Source of the DNA: Paenibacillus sp. 32O-W
GTDB taxonomy: Bacteria > Bacillota > Bacilli > Paenibacillales > NBRC-103111
Direction of reading: 5' to 3'
Length of the DNA stretch: 64,000 nt
Assembly (NCBI RefSeq): GCF_007679495.1
Contig: NZ_VEGP01000024.1
Span: 1 to 64,000 of the forward strand
This document shows, piece after piece, positions 36,014 through 44,239 of this stretch (positions are counted from its first letter, which is position 1; each line of letters begins with the position of its first letter). A program made the translations under genes and the position numbers. The notes below the pieces were generated by a model. It did not search any database, was not told where the DNA came from, and saw nothing but the letters and a program-made list of their open reading frames with translations.

Positions 36014-37020
36014 AGACTTTCCAGCCTCCCTACAGTTTTTCTCTGAAGCAGTTGGGTGTCAAACAATACGGATGGAGGAATTTCATCTTTGTTCTCGATC
36101 ATGTTCAGTACGAGTTGAGCTGCTCTTCTGCCCATTTCCTTCCGAGGCTGCTTCATGGTCGTCAACTGAATCCAATGCAATCTGGAATATTCCAGATCAT
36201 CAAACCCAATCAACGAAATCTGATCGGGCACCGCTATCTGCTGCTCGGCCAAGTATTCCAAAGCACCGATTCCAAGCAAATCATTCACGGCAAATACGGC
36301 TGTAATCGTCGGGTTGGCTTCAAGAAGGCGACCCATGGCTTCCCGGCCAAACTCGATGCGATTCCCGCCAAGAACGACATTCTTGTCTTCTAGCTCAATT
36401 CCATTCGCTCGAAGCGTATCGACATAACCCTGATAGCGGAGCTGCCCGACGAACGATGTTTCCGACATGCCGATCAGCCCGATCTGCCGATGACCTGCTT
36501 CAATCAGGTGACGAACCGCTGTACACGCAGATTCATAGTGATCGACATCAACGAATGGCATAGGCAGTTGTTCCGGTGTTCTCCTCCTTAGAAAAACATA
36601 TGGAATCGAAATGTTGGCGAGCATGGAGATGAATTCCTCATCCATATGATCTGGCGTCAAAATTAACCCGTCATACTGCCGACTAATTGCACTGGAGATA
36701 AAGTTTTTTTCTTTTTTCGAGTCTCTTCCGGTATTTCCATAGACACACTGATAGTTGTGATTGGATAGTTCTTCCTCGACCCCATGCGCAATACCTGAGA
36801 AGAATGGATCTGTGATCTCCGGGATCATTAATCCAATCGTGTAAGACTTTTTCTGGATAAGTCCTTTTGCCATGGCATTAGGCATGTAGTTGAGCTTCTT
36901 GATCATTTCCATGACTTGCTTTTTCGTCTCTTCCCGAATGTCGGGATGATTATTCAGCGCCCTGGAAACCGTAGAAACAGACACACCCAGCTTTTTCGCA
37001 ATGTCCTTAATCGTAGAAAT
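36010..37020 (-). CDS. LacI-family regulator of the importer operon, apparent ATT start
   Basis: 336 residues. The frame from ATT 37020 reads ISTIKDIAKKLGVSVSTVSRALNNHPDI, which is the complete LacI-family DNA-binding helix-turn-helix. An AAAGGAGG ribosome binding site lies nine bases before the ATT. The first conventional start (GTG at 36984) would remove the first helix and cannot give a DNA-binding protein. The effector domain has ITAVFAVNDLLGIGALE and ISLIGFDD. Family members begin M(x)TIKDIA, so the ATT occupies the exact Met position. It leads the HAD/importer/phosphatase unit and is preceded by a tandem operator array. Confidence 0.8.
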   Translation of the reverse strand: MSTIKDIAKKLGVSVSTVSRALNNHPDIREETKKQVMEMIKKLNYMPNAMAKGLIQKKSYTIGLMIPEITDPFFSGIAHGVEEELSNHNYQCVYGNTGRDSKKEKNFISSAISRQYDGLILTPDHMDEEFISMLANISIPYVFLRRRTPEQLPMPFVDVDHYESACTAVRHLIEAGHRQIGLIGMSETSFVGQLRYQGYVDTLRANGIELEDKNVVLGGNRIEFGREAMGRLLEANPTITAVFAVNDLLGIGALEYLAEQQIAVPDQISLIGFDDLEYSRLHWIQLTTMKQPRKEMGRRAAQLVLNMIENKDEIPPSVLFDTQLLQRKTVGRLESL

Positions 37021-37048
37021 TTGTTCCGCCCTCCTTTCTGAAAATGTT

Positions 37049-37110
37049 CCGGTAACGTTACGGTTAAAATTACTGGTAACGTTTCCGGTAACGTTGCCGG
37101 GAACGTTACC
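37049..37110. promoter_or_regulatory. tandem array of GGTAACGTTACC operators
   Basis: Four copies of an AACGTT-centred dyad, flanked by GGT/ACC-like arms, have centres at about 37056, 37080, 37092 and 37104: spacings of 24, 12 and 12 bases. A degenerate fifth position falls at about 37068. The array lies 30-90 bases upstream of the LacI-family start and is probably its autoregulatory site. Confidence 0.7.
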
Positions 37111-37186
37111 GTTAATTATAAAAAAGAATCCTCTTGCTTGTCAATTGCAAATGTTCAGTTTATTGTGACTGCATCGAACGGGCGGC

Positions 37187-37381
37187 TGATCATACTCTCG
37201 TAGAGTATGAATGTGTCTTGGATACCGATTGGGAACCGACGATGCGCAATTTGGCGCTGAATCTGCCGCTGTATCAAGGGGTGGAAGAGATCTGGATCGG
37301 ATTGGATGAGGGAGCCTCGGTGATGGCCCCGCCCGGCTGCGCCTCCGGGAAGAAAGTGATCTTCTATGGAACATCGGTCAC
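37187..37381 (+). pseudogene. internal fragment of an SGNH hydrolase gene
   Basis: These 195 bases align without gaps to 9748-9942 in the SGNH hydrolase gene with 13 mismatches by my count (about 93%). They encode DHTLVEYEC through YGTSVT, so the fragment ends inside the catalytic Ser motif. Several changes are at third codon positions, suggesting a diverged paralogue rather than a fresh copy. Its right edge is fused to the 3' end of the sugar isomerase gene on the other strand. Confidence 0.8.
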
Positions 37382-38218
37382 GCTCCAGCATTGTCCAAGC
37401 CGTTCAGGACTAACCGGTCGTACTTCGAACATGAACGGGCCATGATACCCGCATTCAAGCAGAGCGGAAATCACGTCATTCCAACGAATGATCCCTTCCC
37501 CCGGATACCAATGCTTCTCGTCCAAGCCATCATTATCCGACATATGGACCGTAATGATGCGTGAGCCTATCTTCCTTACAAACTCTTCCGGTTCCTCCTG
37601 CAGCAGGTGGTTCACGTCACAGCATACACCCAACCGTTCATCCACAGCAAGGAGTTCCCTCATTTCTGCGCTCGTATTGCCGAGACAGGTTCGCGGCAAG
37701 CATTCCACCGCGACCCGCAAGCTGAGCCGCTCAGCCTCGGCCGCCATACGGGCCAATGACCTTCGACAAGCCTGCAGACGCTCGTTTCTTTCGGCAGCGG
37801 GTATCGGCTCCCAGCTTGGATGCAGGATGACCGTGCCGATCTTCCATGCAGCCGCCAAGTGCATCAACTGCAGATGCCGGGCGATTGCCGCTTCCCTGTG
37901 TCGTTCATCCACCGCCGAGACATCCCACTCTGTACCATAGGGCAGATGCAGGGACCAGACATGAATGCCCAGTTCCCTGGCTTGCCGCACAAGCTCCTCA
38001 CACCGATTCCGGTTGTCCGGCTCCAGCATATCGAATACATCATTGGGCCAGGCCAGCTCAATGCAGCCCACGCCGTTGTCCCGTAAATCCTCCAGCTTCA
38101 TATTCGGCTCAGCGCCTGCCCCAAGCTGGATGGAGGTGCCGGGCTTCCAAGCAGCGGGAGCAGGCGGGGCGCATGCCGTCCGCCCTATCCCCGTTTGAGT
38201 TCCCTCAGATTTGTTCAT
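37364..38218 (-). CDS. sugar phosphate isomerase/epimerase (xylose isomerase-like), 3' end replaced
   Basis: 284 residues. A TIM-barrel of the AP-endonuclease-2/xylose-isomerase superfamily: CIELAWPND, VWSLHLPYG, GTVILHPSWEPIP, VAVECLPRT, GVCCDVNHLL (metal-ligand Asp/His) and ITVHMSDNDGLDEKHWYPGEG. It would act on a sugar imported by the neighbouring ABC system. The last native residues are around RLGQCW. The final few codons come from the SGNH fragment fused at 37381, so the protein is slightly truncated. Start ATG 38218 lies one base after the stop of the solute-binding gene. Confidence 0.75.
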   Translation of the reverse strand: MNKSEGTQTGIGRTACAPPAPAAWKPGTSIQLGAGAEPNMKLEDLRDNGVGCIELAWPNDVFDMLEPDNRNRCEELVRQARELGIHVWSLHLPYGTEWDVSAVDERHREAAIARHLQLMHLAAAWKIGTVILHPSWEPIPAAERNERLQACRRSLARMAAEAERLSLRVAVECLPRTCLGNTSAEMRELLAVDERLGVCCDVNHLLQEEPEEFVRKIGSRIITVHMSDNDGLDEKHWYPGEGIIRWNDVISALLECGYHGPFMFEVRPVSPERLGQCWSVTDVP

Positions 38219-38219
38219 A

Positions 38220-39231
38220 TCAGTTATCCAACCCTCGAGCCTGCACCGCTTCATTGACTTCTTCGATCGCTTTCTGAAGTCCTTTATTGTCGTACCCTCT
38301 AACCGTCTCCTTCCACATGGCCACCGGATCTTCCTTGGCCAGCATAATCCGAATTATATCCTCCGCCACGTTAATCGCGCTCAGCTTCGCTTTAGCCGGC
38401 GTATGCAGTAACTCCACTTTGAAATTGGTCGGAACCGGCTCATAATTTTCAACACGATGCTTCAATTCCTCACGGGACATCCTGGCTAACTCCGCCCCAT
38501 AGGCAATGTCCACCGCTTCGCTTTCGGTAAACTCCATCCATTGGTACCAGGCCGCAAGACTCCCAAACATATTAAATGAAGGATAGAGTGAACCAATGCT
38601 TACGAATTCTCCCTCTTCATTCTTGTCCCGAGTGATGGTATAGGTATCGCCTTGCTTCGTATAATCTTTTCCCTCCATGCCGTAAAACCGGTCCGTCATA
38701 AATTCGTCCGACAGCAAATAGTCATAAATGTGAAGAATCCGCTCCATCTTCTTGTCGTCTACCTGGGAGCTGAAATAGCTCTCCGACCAGAAGGTGATAG
38801 CTTGATAGCGATAGCGCTTCCCATCGGGGCTTACCCAGGATTCAGGAATAATGGCGATGACATCTTCGAATTTGACATCTTTGTTATATTTATCCCATGA
38901 ATTATTAAGATTTTTCAATGCATTCGGCGTGGCTTGAATGGAGATGGCGCCGACCTTGCCTTGCCCGAACTTATCAATGCCGTCGTTCGTCTGCATAATG
39001 GCAAAGTCCGGGTCGATGGCTCCTTCTGTGAAGAGCTCGCGCATTTGCTGAACGACGTCATACATCCTCTCGGAAGCATAGTAAGGGATATACTTGCCGT
39101 CCTCCTTGACCCAGGAGCTATTGCTCAGATTGGCAAAGGTCCCTGTAGCGATCGGAAGCAGCATCGCGTTGGAGCGGAACGTCAGACCGACCGTATCGTC
39201 TTTCTGGTTGCCGTCCGGGTCCGGAAAGATA
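38220..39231 (-). pseudogene. solute-binding lipoprotein (SBP family 1), C-terminal part of a split gene
   Basis: About 337 codons of an LplA-type carbohydrate-binding protein. Upstream of the first Met at 39164 the frame continues to read FPDPDGNQKDDTVGLTFRSN, a calcium-binding-like DPDGN segment normally found in the middle of such proteins. There is no start, signal peptide or ribosome binding site. The frame is cut at about 39232, where group II intron sequence begins. The matching N-terminal part with signal peptide lies at 54345-54832 on the same strand. Together they give nearly a full-length protein lacking roughly 50-60 residues. Confidence 0.8.
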
Positions 39232-39232
39232 T

Positions 39233-39404
39233 AAGACTATGGCAATACGATGGCTTGGACGATTAGCAAGAAACCTTCCTAAACTCTTTGCACATTGGCA
39301 GTTAGGAATACTGCCTACGGCTGGATAATGGGAGCCGGATGGGCTGAGAGGTTCACGTCCGGTTCCGAGAGGGCCTGAGGGTGCGATTCCTTCGGGCTAC
39401 CCAC
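39233..39404 (+). mobile_element. group II intron 3' remnant (RT tail, domains V-VI)
   Basis: The first 90 bases encode a reverse-transcriptase tail (LARNLPKLFAHWQLGILPTAG, then stop). A canonical 34-nt domain V follows at 39332-39365, GAGCCGG...CCGGTTC, then a domain VI hairpin ending near CTACCCAC. Everything 5' of this is missing. Its 3' end abuts another intron's reverse-transcriptase reading frame. Confidence 0.65.
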
Positions 39405-39824
39405 CTTGTGAGTATGTTTCAATACAAAGAAGATGCAGAACGATTCTACTATGCGTTACTGAAGCGCTTAGATAAATTCAATCTCACCGTAGCCGAAGAG
39501 AAGACCGAGATTATTCGTTTTGGTCGTTTCGCAGAGATTGCAAGGAGGAAAGCTAGACTGGGAAAGCCAGAAACGTTTAATTTCGAATCAAGCGCAAGAC
39601 GAACAGGAAGAAATTCAGGCAGAAGGTGAAGGCTTTTGACGAATGGATGAAGCAGGAGAGGCATAAGAAGGCCTTAACCCTTCCAAAGGTTCGAGCGAAA
39701 CTCAGTGGCCACTATAGATACTACGGGATAATGGATAACTTTATAAGCAAAAAGGCATTTGCTTATCTTGCACAGAAGTCGATTTTTAAATGCCTGAACC
39801 GCAGAAATCAGAGGAGCGTATGCG
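39405..39824 (+). pseudogene. group II intron reverse transcriptase/maturase fragment
   Basis: The frame resumes at what would be the YADD(FV) active-site region: LVSMFQYKEDAERFYYALL, then KFNLTVAEEKTEIIRFGRFA. About 40 bases are deleted after KPETFNF. The next frame continues FRIKRKTNRKKFRQKVKAFDEW, GHYRYYGIMDN and KCLNRRNQRS, the typical LtrA C-terminal part. Both ends adjoin other intron sequence, so it has been interrupted twice. Inactive. Confidence 0.7.
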
Positions 39825-40783
39825 TTAAGGAGCAGCCGATAAGGCTGCAATCAAACCGGTGCTAGTCCGGTCAAGGGTACATAGCTATACCGCTGCTTGG
39901 AAAGGTAACAAACCAAGTACTGCGCGGCGAAAAAGGTCTTGCCACCTCAGAGAAAGTGGGAGCAACTAGGGGTCGAGCAAAAATAGAAACCTGAACATAA
40001 ATGAATTACTGCAACCTTGAAATACGGCGTTCCACAAAGGAGTTCGGAACCATATCGGAAGGCAAATCCTGTTTAACGTGAAGAAAAGCTAGCAGTTTTC
40101 AGGAAGAAATGAACAAAAGTACTGCAAACCTTTCCCGAGCTAAGGGTACAAGCACCTATCGAATGATTGCAGAGATAACGTCGGGAAGGTCCTACTTCCA
40201 ATAAGGATTAGTCAACAACCTGCAAAGACCTATCTTATAAGGGAAAGAGATGGGAGGATCTAGGACTGACGCATGACCCCGTAGTAGTGATGAAGTTGGG
40301 GTAAATCCCAAAGAAATGGTATCAAACCATTCCAGACAAACTGGGCAAAGGGGCTGTGGGTACTTGGTGGCTTCAAAGTGCACAGTGTCGATACCACTAG
40401 CAAGTGTTGAGAAGCTAGTGGATAAGCAAACTATATGTCATAGGTGCGCATGTTGGCTGAAGCTAAAACCTCATGGCATATAGAAAGGCTTAGCCGTGAC
40501 AAATGGGTGTAGAGGCAAGACCAGAACCGGACTCGGGAAATCCGACCGTACGGGATCGCAGGGAGGCCTCAGAAAACGTGATAGGTAGACAAACACTGAA
40601 ATACTTCGATGGTAAGAAGGAAAAAAATGCCGACATTAGGTATCCTACAATCTCACTGTCAACTTGTAGGGACTGTATTGGAAACCTATTGGCGCAGCTG
40701 AAATTCTACCCCGAGTTGCGCACGTACGGATCTATGAGGGGTAAGGGGCACAATCCTCGAAGGAAAGGCCCCGCCTACTCGAC
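39825..40783 (+). mobile_element. group II intron ribozyme-like sequence without ORF
   Basis: About 950 bases with many short stems and no long frame. The 3' end shows the second half of a domain V (GCGCACGTACGGATC, 40718-40732), a domain VI hairpin, and CCTACTCGAC ending at 40783, a common intron 3' terminus. The 5' half of domain V and nearly the whole ORF are absent. The boundary at about 39825 falls directly in the preceding LtrA frame. Confidence 0.5.
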
Positions 40784-40885
40784 CTGAATTTCTTCTCGCA
40801 TGATCAGTTCGAGTTTTTCTTTCACAAAATCTGTGACAAGATTTTCAATTAGATTTGTGAGCATGTTTTCGTGTATAGTTACCAT
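40784..40885 (-). pseudogene. IS256-type transposase N-terminal fragment
   Basis: From ATG 40885 the minus strand reads MVTIHENMLTNLIENLVTDF then VKEKLELIMREEIQ, the start of an IS256/Mutator-family transposase. It is cut at 40784, where the intron 3' end begins on the other strand, so the intron probably inserted into this gene. Confidence 0.55.
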
Positions 40886-41560
40886 GAGTAGGGTTCCTTT
40901 ATTGGTGACTTTTGCAATCCCGAGAATACCCTACTTTTTTGTCACCTGTGAAGGGTCCAAATCCTGGTACACAAACAATTTTACACCGTCATTAATTATG
41001 ACTATAAGCCAAGTTAGAAGGAAGAAAGAACTGCGATAAGTATCTTTTGACTAAAGTCTGTTAATTTTCGCCTTGAATGATAGATACATATCTAATCTCG
41101 ATCTATTGTTTTTCGAGTTAGATTTTTTGGGTGTTTGACTTACGTTTCAGTCCTATTCGTTGTGTAGAAAGGCTACCGATCGTGATCGGCAGCCTCGCAT
41201 AACAATATCAAACGCCAGTTCGGATGCACCTTTACGCATAACCTGTGGATAAATGGGGCCAATATTAAGCATTTTAACAAGCTAACTCTCGATGGTGTAT
41301 TTTCAATGACCACCGAAAATCCTAAGTGTAACAAGTAACGTCATAAATCAGAAGGCTCTTTTAGTAAACAGTAAACGGAAGAATATCTGTTCATCAAAAA
41401 GGTGGAGTAGTGAGGCCTTTCATGAGGTATCTACCCAGCAATGAACGAGAGCACCACGTAGCCGGACAATATTAATACTTACATGTAGAGTAGACATTTT
41501 AAGTCGGCAATTCGGAACATAAGCACGAACGTTCCGGACCGCCATTATGTTAGTTTCATA
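40886..41560. other. non-coding spacer, IS leftovers
   Basis: It holds the presumed upstream region of the IS256-type fragment, a strong dyad GGCTACCGATC-GT-GATCGGCAGCC at 41168-41191 (terminator-like on the minus strand) and no gene I can support. Confidence 0.4.
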
Positions 41561-42352
41561 TTAACTCCCCGAACTGGCGTACCTTTTTAATGCTTGCCGC
41601 CATACCAAAGCTCCGATCAACAAGGAAAGCAGTGCGACAACTGGGGAAATAAGCCCGGCCCAGCTTAAACCGAGCTCCGTCTTGCCGAGCAGAACCAACG
41701 AAGGATAATAGTTCATAAAAGCGATCGGTATCAATGTAACAACAACGCGAAACCAAGCACCAAATATGTCGATCGGATATTGTTGAACAAGCAGATTGAA
41801 GCGGTTCATCACAAAAGTGAGCGACATCGACCTCCCGGTCCAGAACGCTGTACAGGCGATGATCCAACGAATAGCCATCTCCAAGATCGTTCCGGAAAGG
41901 CAGGCCAACACGAAAAACAGCCACATGCCCAATCCCCAATGCAATCCGAGATGGGCATACGCAATCGCGAATGAAGCAACGCCGACGATGAGGTCCCCGA
42001 AACCGATATACTGGATTTCCCGCCCGATGAACTGAACGAACGGACTGACTGGCCGGATCAGAAATTGATCAAACGTCCCACGAATAATGTAATCGTCCAT
42101 CTGATTGAAGTGCCAGAAGAGTAAGCTATAGATACTGTGGCCCAGCACGAACATGCTGTACAAGAACACCATCTCCCAGACAGACCATCCGTTCAGGGAA
42201 GTAAAGCGGTTTACCAAAATGCCGATCAGTCCCAGGTTCACGGCATTTAATACGATCACGCTGATGATACCGATAATGAAATCGGCGCGGTACTGGATCC
42301 GGCTTTGCATCGATATTCGAATCAGCTTGAAGTAAATCCGAAGTGATTCCAT
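41561..42352 (-). CDS. ABC-2 type exporter permease subunit 2
   Basis: 263 residues with about six membrane helices, of the ABC-2 family in which two distinct small permeases accompany one ATPase. The sequence around FNQMDDYIIRGTFDQFLIRPVSPF is the conserved cytoplasmic segment of this group. ATG 42352 with GGGAGG upstream is preferred to an earlier in-frame start that overlaps the previous gene. It is the last gene of the exporter unit. Substrate unknown. Confidence 0.8.
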   Translation of the reverse strand: MESLRIYFKLIRISMQSRIQYRADFIIGIISVIVLNAVNLGLIGILVNRFTSLNGWSVWEMVFLYSMFVLGHSIYSLLFWHFNQMDDYIIRGTFDQFLIRPVSPFVQFIGREIQYIGFGDLIVGVASFAIAYAHLGLHWGLGMWLFFVLACLSGTILEMAIRWIIACTAFWTGRSMSLTFVMNRFNLLVQQYPIDIFGAWFRVVVTLIPIAFMNYYPSLVLLGKTELGLSWAGLISPVVALLSLLIGALVWRQALKRYASSGS

Positions 42353-42356
42353 TGTA

Positions 42357-43154
42357 TCAACCTCCCTGCACGGCAAGCTTGGAATGTACGGCAGACCATG
42401 TCAACCGACAGATTACTAGCAGGCCGGCAACCCAAACCGCTTGAAACAACAGCGACTCCCAAACTCCGGCACCAGTCTGTTTTCCGATGTAGATCGATAA
42501 TGGAATAGAGAAGATACATTTAAAAGGGAGCGCATTCGCCAACCCGTTCAGCCATCCGGGAAAAAGCCAGAGGGGCACCATTTGCCCGGCAAAGAAACGA
42601 AGAAGAGAGTTGTATGTCCAAGTGATGCTCCGAATGTCGATCGTCAGTACGGACACCATCCCCAGCAAAAAATTCAAAGAAAACAGCACCAAGTATCCTA
42701 ACAGCAGGCTGACAACAAATAATAGAGCATTCAGTGCGGATACCGGTGGCTTGAGATCGAGAAACAGTACGCCGACCAAAGCTGCTGGCAGCACGATCGT
42801 ACCGAAACGGAACGAAATCTCACCGAAATTCCTCGCCAGCATATGCAAATGGAAATCGAGCGGCTTGATCAAGTCCGTATCGATGGAACCAGACTTGATT
42901 TGCGACGATATGTACATTTGCGGTCCTTGTCCGGGATTGAAGATCGCTTCGAGCGCCATGCCAAGCACACCATACGTAGCCATCTGATTAAGGCTAACGC
43001 CAAACGCACCCGGATGTTCCGAATAAAGGATATTCCATATCCAGTACACGCTGTACATCATCAGAAAAGCGGAGACAAGCTGAAGCCAGTATTCAAACCG
43101 GTAAATAGCCGTATTATGGAAAGATTGCCGTGTGAATGACCAGAAGATACTCAT
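42357..43154 (-). CDS. ABC-2 type exporter permease subunit 1
   Basis: 265 residues, about six membrane helices, same permease group. The conserved segment SSQIKSGSIDTDLIKPLDFHLH parallels IIRGTFDQFLIRPVSPF in the partner subunit. It begins three bases after the ATPase stop and ends just before the second permease, which implies fixed stoichiometry of a heterodimeric channel. Confidence 0.8.
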   Translation of the reverse strand: MSIFWSFTRQSFHNTAIYRFEYWLQLVSAFLMMYSVYWIWNILYSEHPGAFGVSLNQMATYGVLGMALEAIFNPGQGPQMYISSQIKSGSIDTDLIKPLDFHLHMLARNFGEISFRFGTIVLPAALVGVLFLDLKPPVSALNALLFVVSLLLGYLVLFSLNFLLGMVSVLTIDIRSITWTYNSLLRFFAGQMVPLWLFPGWLNGLANALPFKCIFSIPLSIYIGKQTGAGVWESLLFQAVWVAGLLVICRLTWSAVHSKLAVQGG

Positions 43155-43157
43155 CTT

Positions 43158-44150
43158 TTATACCGCCCTTGCATCGATGGTCTTCCCCTCGTATATCGAA
43201 CGAACCATTTCTTCGATTTCTGGCTCTTCCACTGTCAAGTCCTTGATCGGGTAACAGGCACCGATTAGAGTGATGAGTTCGGACGGAGAAGCCTCGTTGC
43301 GATTAAACTTGAACCATTTTTTCGTGCCGTCGGACTTTACTAATTCCGCACCTTTCACGTTAAAATCCGCGACCGGCTGCTCAAATTGAATGACAAGCGT
43401 CCGGTACTCCCCATATTTCATGCGTATTTCCTCGATATCCCCATCGTAAATGACCTCTCCGCGATCAATGATCATCATGCGCGAGCACAGCTTTTCAATG
43501 TCGCCCATGTCGTGAGTCGTTAGGAGAACGGTCACCTTTTGCTCCCGATTGATCTCTTTAATGAAGGCCCGAAGTCTCTCTTTGGCGACCACGTCGACTC
43601 CGATCGTCGGTTCGTCGAGGAATAGAATCTTCGGACTGTGAAGCAGCGCCGCAGCTAAATCCGCCCGCATCCGTTGACCAAGGCTTAGTTGTCGGACGGG
43701 GGTGTTCTGGAATTGGTGAAGCTCCAGCAATTCGCAAAATAAATCGATATTTTTCTTATACAGCGAGTCTGGGACTTTATAGATATCTTTCAGCAATCTA
43801 AGGCTGTCGATGACCGGAATGTCCCACCAGAGCTGCGTCTTTTGCCCGAACACTACGCCGATTTGCTTAGCATGTTCTTTCCGGTTTTTGGATGGAACGA
43901 TGCCGTTCACTTCGACATGTCCACTCGTCGGAACCAAAATGCCGGTAAGCATCTTGATGGACGTCGATTTCCCTGCGCCGTTCGGGCCAATATACCCGAC
44001 CAGTTCGCCTTCTTGAATCGTAAAGGAGACCTCATTTACGGCGCGTTTTATGTTAAAATTAGGGTTGAAGAGAGTACGTATACTAGAGAACATTCCGTCC
44101 TTTCGTATAGTTTGTTTATATTCTTTCACTAAAGAATCTACGAAAATCAT
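43158..44150 (-). CDS. ABC-2 type exporter ATPase
   Basis: 330 residues. Walker A GPNGAGKST, Q-loop FGQKTQLWW, signature LSLGQRMR, Walker B ILFLDEPTIGVD and H-loop TTHD are intact, with a C-terminal extension (about 230-330) usual in drug/lipid exporters of the DrrA/NodI group. Base composition resembles the host chromosome, unlike the AT-rich genes just upstream. There is no obvious terminator in the 89 bases separating it from the glycosyltransferase, so co-transcription is possible. It could export the product of that cluster. Confidence 0.82.
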   Translation of the reverse strand: MIFVDSLVKEYKQTIRKDGMFSSIRTLFNPNFNIKRAVNEVSFTIQEGELVGYIGPNGAGKSTSIKMLTGILVPTSGHVEVNGIVPSKNRKEHAKQIGVVFGQKTQLWWDIPVIDSLRLLKDIYKVPDSLYKKNIDLFCELLELHQFQNTPVRQLSLGQRMRADLAAALLHSPKILFLDEPTIGVDVVAKERLRAFIKEINREQKVTVLLTTHDMGDIEKLCSRMMIIDRGEVIYDGDIEEIRMKYGEYRTLVIQFEQPVADFNVKGAELVKSDGTKKWFKFNRNEASPSELITLIGACYPIKDLTVEEPEIEEMVRSIYEGKTIDARAV

Positions 44151-44239
44151 AAAAGATCATTCCCCTTTGATATATCAATTCGAGCTCGTGCATGCTCTGT
44201 CAACTAAAACTTTTTTCTAGGGTCAGCTTGATAATATAC

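Noticed and set aside
39381-39629. 82-residue frame as an independent small gene
   Set aside because: It is a piece of a group II intron reverse transcriptase running out of domain VI of a preceding intron; the apparent start lies inside the ribozyme.
40800-41039. 79-residue plus-strand open frame next to the intron 3' end
   Set aside because: It is antisense to the IS256-type transposase N-terminus and its upstream region; no ribosome binding site or family match.
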